Of a stretch of 16,191 nucleotides of DNA, positions 12,840-16,191 are shown piece by piece (the first letter of the stretch is position 1; the number at the start of each line of letters is the position of its first letter). This DNA is from Clostridiales bacterium (GTDB lineage: Bacteria; Bacillota; Clostridia; Oscillospirales; Oscillospiraceae). The stretch lies in NCBI GenBank assembly GCA_004555705.1, contig SFHI01000087.1, forward strand, positions 1 to 16,191. Reading direction: 5' to 3'. The notes under the pieces are model-generated. The model saw only the letters and a list, made by a program, of their open reading frames with translations. It had not been told where the DNA came from and did no database searches. Position numbers and translations under genes: made by a program.

Positions 12840-13072
12840 AAATTGGTGTTTGGCGAATATATGCTGTCATTGCGAGCCAGTGCGCACACTGGCGTGGCAA
12901 TCCCCCAGATAAAGGGGAAATGTACCGAAAAGTGCCCTGGAGAATTGGAGTCGTTCCGATTTTTGGCGGTAATTGTTACCTGGTTCCATTCATCCGGGGG
13001 ATTGCCACACCAGTCTGCGGACTGGTTCGCAATGACAGGGAATTTGGGACGCAGCCCTACAAACACAAATTT
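12840..13072 (+). repeat. Type 1 MITE-like repeat, copy H
   Basis: A 233-bp element from AAATTGGTGTTT (12840) to AAACACAAATTT (13061-13072). The 41-bp inverted arms are at 12866-12906 and 12996-13036, carrying hairpins CCAGTG-CGCA-CACTGG (12877-12892) and CCAGTC-TGCG-GACTGG (13010-13025). It lies between the convergent DHHW and MATE genes. No other feature is seen in this gap except the MATE terminator. Confidence 0.92.
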
Positions 13073-13101
13073 ATCGCATTGTTGACCTGTTCAATAGACA
13101 A

Positions 13102-13127
13102 CCCCCACGGGCTTGGGCCCGTGGGGG
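13102..13127 (-). terminator. Terminator of the MATE gene
   Basis: A perfect 11-bp stem CCCCCACGGGC / GCCCGTGGGGG has a 4-nt loop and lies 5 nt past the MATE stop on the minus strand. It is followed there by TTGTCTATTG, a moderate U-rich tail. It may also stop plus-strand readthrough from repeat H. Confidence 0.8.
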
Positions 13128-13132
13128 ATTGC

Positions 13133-14515
13133 TTATTGGGTGAGATTTTGGATCCATTTGCCTTGCTTCAGCATGAGGGCGCCGATGACGGATTTGAGCA
13201 GGTCGGTCATCTGGCACAGGATGTACAGCGGCAGAATGGGAAGGCTGGTGAACCGGCTCAGGCAGTAGGCCAGCGGTACACAGACCACCCACATGAAGCA
13301 GCTGTCGAACAGGAAGGTTACAAAGGTCTGGCCGCCGGAGCGGAGGGTGAAGTAGGTGGCATTGGTATAGGCGTGGAAGGGCATCATCACGGCCACCACC
13401 AGAATCAGCTCCGTTGCCAGACGCCGCACCTCGCTCGTTGTATTGTAGAGCAGGGGGAAGGCCCCGGACAGGGATGCCTCCAACGCTCCGAACACCACGC
13501 CGGAGGCCACCGAGATGGCCAGGAGCTTCCGGTTGGAATCCCGTACCTCCCGTTCGGGCAGGCCCGCTCCCAGCATCTGTCCCATGAGGATGCCCACGGC
13601 GTTGCCCATGGACAGGAATACCACGCTGGACAGGTTCGACATGGTGGTGGCGATGTTCATGGCGGGAACCACGTCCAGGCCGCAGGTGGAGTAGCACTGA
13701 TTCAGAATGGCGACGCCAGTGGACCAGAGAAATTCGTTGACCAGCAGGGGCATGCCCTTCACCGTGATCCCCCACAGGAGCCTGCCCGGGATGTAGGCAG
13801 AACGGTAGGCGCCCTGGATAAAGGGATTGCGCTCCGGGTGCAGATGGGTCCAGCCGGCCACCAGGATCAGTTCCACGAACCGGGAGATCACCGTGGCCAG
13901 GGCCGCGCCCTCCACGCCCATGGCGGGAGCGCCGAAGTGGCCGAAGATCAGCACGTAATTGAGAATCAGATTCACAAATACCGCTGTGATGCCGCCCACC
14001 ATGGGCACCACGGTCTCCCCGGTTTCTCGGAGGGTGCCGGAGTAGGCATTGCACAGGGCAAAGGGCAGGAAGCCCCAGATGATAACACGAAGGTACTTAA
14101 GACCGTAGTCCATGGCCCCCGCGGCGGTGAGAGCGTCGCCGTCGCCCTGGAGGTACAGTCCGATGAGCCCGGTGCCCCCCAGCAGGAAGATGGCCATACC
14201 CAGGGCGGAAAGAAGCAGACAGATGAACAGCTTGAACCGGAAGGTGTGGCGGATTCCCTCGTGATCCTGGGAGCCCCGGAACTGGGCGGTGAAGATTCCC
14301 GCGCCGGAGCAGGCCCCGAAGACGCAAAGGTTAAAGACGAACACCAGACCGTTGACGATGGACACGCCGCTCATGGGGATGGTGCCCACCTGGCCTACCA
14401 TGATGTTGTCAAGCAGGGATACAAAGTTTGTAATGCCGTTTTGAATCATGATGGGGACGGCTACCCCCAGGACACGGCGGTAAAACGCCCTGTCCGCGAT
14501 CAAAGGGTTTCGCAT
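13133..14515 (-). CDS. MATE family efflux transporter
   Basis: A 460-aa protein with about twelve membrane segments, typical for the MATE family of Na+- or H+-driven exporters of drugs and metabolites. The N-terminus contains GVAVPIMIQNGITNFVSLLDNIMVGQVG, split here as the family blocks PIMIQNGI and LDNIMVGQVG. The two-lobed repeat is seen as MLGAGLPE and FWRRW-free loops later in the protein, with MGNAVGILMGQMLGAG about two-thirds through. Start ATG 14515 has GAGGT 5-6 nt upstream on the minus strand. It is transcribed alone, between repeats H and I, with its own terminator. No regulator is adjacent and the substrate cannot be predicted. No promoter is obvious; repeat I begins 43 nt upstream. 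Confidence 0.93.
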   Translation of the reverse strand: MRNPLIADRAFYRRVLGVAVPIMIQNGITNFVSLLDNIMVGQVGTIPMSGVSIVNGLVFVFNLCVFGACSGAGIFTAQFRGSQDHEGIRHTFRFKLFICLLLSALGMAIFLLGGTGLIGLYLQGDGDALTAAGAMDYGLKYLRVIIWGFLPFALCNAYSGTLRETGETVVPMVGGITAVFVNLILNYVLIFGHFGAPAMGVEGAALATVISRFVELILVAGWTHLHPERNPFIQGAYRSAYIPGRLLWGITVKGMPLLVNEFLWSTGVAILNQCYSTCGLDVVPAMNIATTMSNLSSVVFLSMGNAVGILMGQMLGAGLPEREVRDSNRKLLAISVASGVVFGALEASLSGAFPLLYNTTSEVRRLATELILVVAVMMPFHAYTNATYFTLRSGGQTFVTFLFDSCFMWVVCVPLAYCLSRFTSLPILPLYILCQMTDLLKSVIGALMLKQGKWIQNLTQ

Positions 14516-14558
14516 AATTACCTCGTGATGGAATCGGAATGGGAAGGGATGGAACGGT

Positions 14559-14791
14559 AAACTGTTGTTTGTAAGTGTGCGTTACAAATTTTCTGTCATT
14601 GCGAACCAGTGCACACACTGGTTCGCAATCCCCTTACTTAGAGGGGAAATGTACCGTCAATTGCCCTGAGGAGTGGGGAACGTTGCGGTTTTTGGTGGTA
14701 ATTGTAACCTGGTTCCTTTCAACCGGGGGATTGCCACGCCAGTGTGCGCACTGGCTCGCAATGACAGCGTTTATTTGCCAAACACCAATTT
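14559..14791 (+). repeat. Type 1 MITE-like repeat, copy I
   Basis: A 233-bp element from AAACTGTTGTTT (14559) to AAACACCAATTT (14780-14791). Hairpins are CCAGTG-CACA-CACTGG (14606-14621) and CCAGTG-TGCG-CACTGG (14739-14754). The centre resembles copy H in the same orientation. On the minus strand it spans the gap between the nagA stop (15 nt away) and the MATE leader. No separate nagA terminator is seen, so the element may end the nagA transcript. Confidence 0.9.
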
Positions 14792-14806
14792 GCCGTTTCC
14801 CTTGGT

Positions 14807-15937
14807 TTACAGGGCGCGGCCGGCCAGATAGACGGTTTTGGTGCTGTAGTCCGGGGCGCAGACCAGGAAGTCGGCGTATTTGCCCTCTTCGATGGAGCCG
14901 ATCCGGTCCTGGGCGGAGATGGCGCAGGCGGGGTTGTAGGTGGCGGCCCGGACGGCGTCCTCCTCCTTCACGCCAAAACGAACGGCGTTCACCAGGCACT
15001 GCCACAGACTGGCCGCGGAGCAGGCGATGGTGCCGTCCGCCAGACGGGCCACGCCGTCCCGGAGCCAGGCATCCTGGCCGCCCAGCTCGAATTTGCTGCC
15101 CTCGGGCATTCCCGCGCAGCGGCCGGAGTCGGAAACCAGCACCATCCGCTCCCCGCCGAACATGGAGAAGGCCAGCCGCACGGCGGCCGGGTGGATGTGG
15201 TAGCCGTCACAGATCAGCTCCGCCCGAACGTTGGGGTTCTCCACTGCAGCGGGGATGACGCCGGGATTGCGGTGGCTGATGGGGGGCATGGCGTTGTACA
15301 GGTGGGTCACATGGGTGGCGCCTGCGTCAAAGACAGCCTTGGCGTGGTCGTAGTCCGAATCCGTGTGGGCTGCGGACACGGTGCACAGCTTCGAAGCCTT
15401 TTCCGTGAATTCCGCCGCACCGGGAAGCTCCGGGGCCACGTCCACGATCCGGATCAGGCCGCCGCAGCCGTCGTACAGCTTTTTGAAGCCCTCAAAATCC
15501 GGCTCCTTCAGGTAGTCCGGGTTCTGGGCGCCCCGCTTCTTGTAAGAGAAGTAGGGGCCTTCCATCTGGATGCCCATGAGCCGGGCAGCGTCCTCCGCGG
15601 GCTCGTCCGCCAGAGCCCGGGCGGTGGCGAAGGCCTTCTCCAGTACGTCGTAGGGCAGGGTCATGGAGGCCGGGGCGAAGGAGGTGACGCCGACGCGGGC
15701 ATACCACCGGGCCATGGCGCGAAGACCCTCCAGGCTGCCGTCGGAGAAGTCCGCGCCGGAGTTGCCGTGGCTGTGGACATCCACCAGGCCGGGAATCACC
15801 GTAGCTCCGCCCAGGTCCACCGCGTCCGCGGGGACGGTTTCGGGGAGAATTTCGCCGAAGCGGCCGTCCTTCACCTCGAAGGCGCCGGTATGGAAACGGA
15901 AATCGGATGTGAAAATTCTGGCGTTCTTGTAATACAT
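14807..15937 (-). CDS. nagA: N-acetylglucosamine-6-phosphate deacetylase
   Basis: A 376-aa cytoplasmic amidohydrolase that converts N-acetylglucosamine-6-phosphate to glucosamine-6-phosphate and acetate, feeding amino sugars into glycolysis or wall synthesis. The metal-site motifs are GLVDVHSHG with His55 and His57, QMEGPYF with Glu126, AAHTDSD with His191 and VTHLYNAM with His212. The catalytic Asp is Asp270 in LVSDSGRCAG, where many relatives read TDA. The DGYHIHP block (His247) helps substrate binding. Start ATG 15937 has AAGGAGG 8 nt upstream; the longer in-frame extension upstream is repeat sequence. nagB and a regulator are not in the window. No clear promoter is seen between it and repeat J. 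Confidence 0.94.
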   Translation of the reverse strand: MYYKNARIFTSDFRFHTGAFEVKDGRFGEILPETVPADAVDLGGATVIPGLVDVHSHGNSGADFSDGSLEGLRAMARWYARVGVTSFAPASMTLPYDVLEKAFATARALADEPAEDAARLMGIQMEGPYFSYKKRGAQNPDYLKEPDFEGFKKLYDGCGGLIRIVDVAPELPGAAEFTEKASKLCTVSAAHTDSDYDHAKAVFDAGATHVTHLYNAMPPISHRNPGVIPAAVENPNVRAELICDGYHIHPAAVRLAFSMFGGERMVLVSDSGRCAGMPEGSKFELGGQDAWLRDGVARLADGTIACSAASLWQCLVNAVRFGVKEEDAVRAATYNPACAISAQDRIGSIEEGKYADFLVCAPDYSTKTVYLAGRAL

Positions 15938-16016
15938 AATGGAAGCCTCCTTATATATAGTTGACAGTGAGCGGTTAGGGAATCCGTGTGCAGTGGGTTT
16001 CCCTGCGAGGAAAGAT

Positions 16017-16191
16017 AAATTGGTGTTTAGAATTGACAATTAACAATTGACAATTGACAATTAAGGAATCCCTTCGGGATGATTTCAAAATATTTACGTG
16101 TTAGTTTAAAACATTGGACCTAATCGTCAAATTGCCAAAAGGCCATCTTTGCGAAGAGAGCGGATTGGCAGAGCGGTATTCACATGGGCAA
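16017..16191 (+). repeat. Type 2 MITE-like repeat, copy J (cut by window edge)
   Basis: It begins with AAATTGGTGTTT (16017-16028), then tandem AATTGAC units (from about 16030), then GGAATCCCTTCGGGATG, the inverted form of the block near the right arm of copy B. The right end is outside the window, so the exact limit is unknown. It lies upstream of nagA; no reading frame is seen from 15938 to the window end. Confidence 0.75.

Noticed and set aside
12866..13036. Repeated segments as a possible CRISPR array
   Set aside because: The repeats are inverted pairs dispersed over the whole window, not regularly spaced direct repeats with unique spacers, and no cas gene is present.
12743..14560. 605-codon open frame on the plus strand opposite the MATE gene
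   Set aside because: It is antisense to a clear MATE transporter, runs through repeat H, is rich in His/Gln/Gly as expected of a shadow frame in GC-rich DNA, and matches no family pattern.

Overview
The window looks like chromosomal DNA from an anaerobic, fairly GC-rich member of the Clostridia, most likely the Oscillospirales/Ruminococcaceae gut group. The evidence is a set of Firmicutes-type features (a T-box leader, strong AGGAGG ribosome sites, TTG/GTG starts, lipoboxes, 17-bp-spaced TTGACA/TATAAT promoters) in GC-rich, CCGG-rich coding sequence. The intergenic gaps are AT-richer and full of repeats. No phage, plasmid, transposase or CRISPR gene is visible. The lineage is an inference from style, not from a marker gene.

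Layout. 1-400: end of a repeat element, an array of tiny hairpins, and a minus-strand tRNA-Gly(GCC) with its own promoter and terminator. 450-1697: promoter, inserted repeat, polysaccharide deacetylase-like gene. 2045-2404: small protein with a Cys/Gly-rich (SGC)n head. 2472-5313: promoter, methionine-type T-box leader, metN-metI-metQ methionine importer, terminator. 5601-7923: probable operon of an L-cysteine desulfidase-like enzyme (cyuA) with the azlC-azlD amino-acid exporter. 8260-9964: promoter, mntP manganese exporter, VanZ-like membrane protein, small lipoprotein, terminator. 10087-12810: MBOAT O-acyltransferase and DHHW-family partner, probably a surface-polymer acylation pair. 13133-14515 (minus): MATE transporter. 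14807-15937 (minus): N-acetylglucosamine-6-phosphate deacetylase nagA.

Functional themes. One block handles sulfur and branched-chain amino acids: import under tRNA-Met control, cysteine breakdown, and export. A second concerns the cell envelope: deacetylase, VanZ-like protein, MBOAT/DHHW, and nagA for amino sugars. The rest is transport of manganese and of drugs or metabolites.

The most unusual content lies between the genes. Nearly every longer gap holds a roughly 190-233 bp non-coding element bounded by the inverted ends AAATTGKTGTTT / AAACAMCAATTT. Two quite different interiors share these ends. One (type 1) has paired GTCATTGCGA...GGCAATCCCC arms, each with a small CCAG-stem hairpin. 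The other (type 2) has arms of 7-bp tandem units (AATTGAC)n. In both types the arm sequences differ between copies but usually stay self-complementary, which points to constraint on folded structure. These look like MITE-like elements without their own transposase. They sit directly against stop codons and between promoters and genes, so they probably contribute to transcript ends and leaders here.
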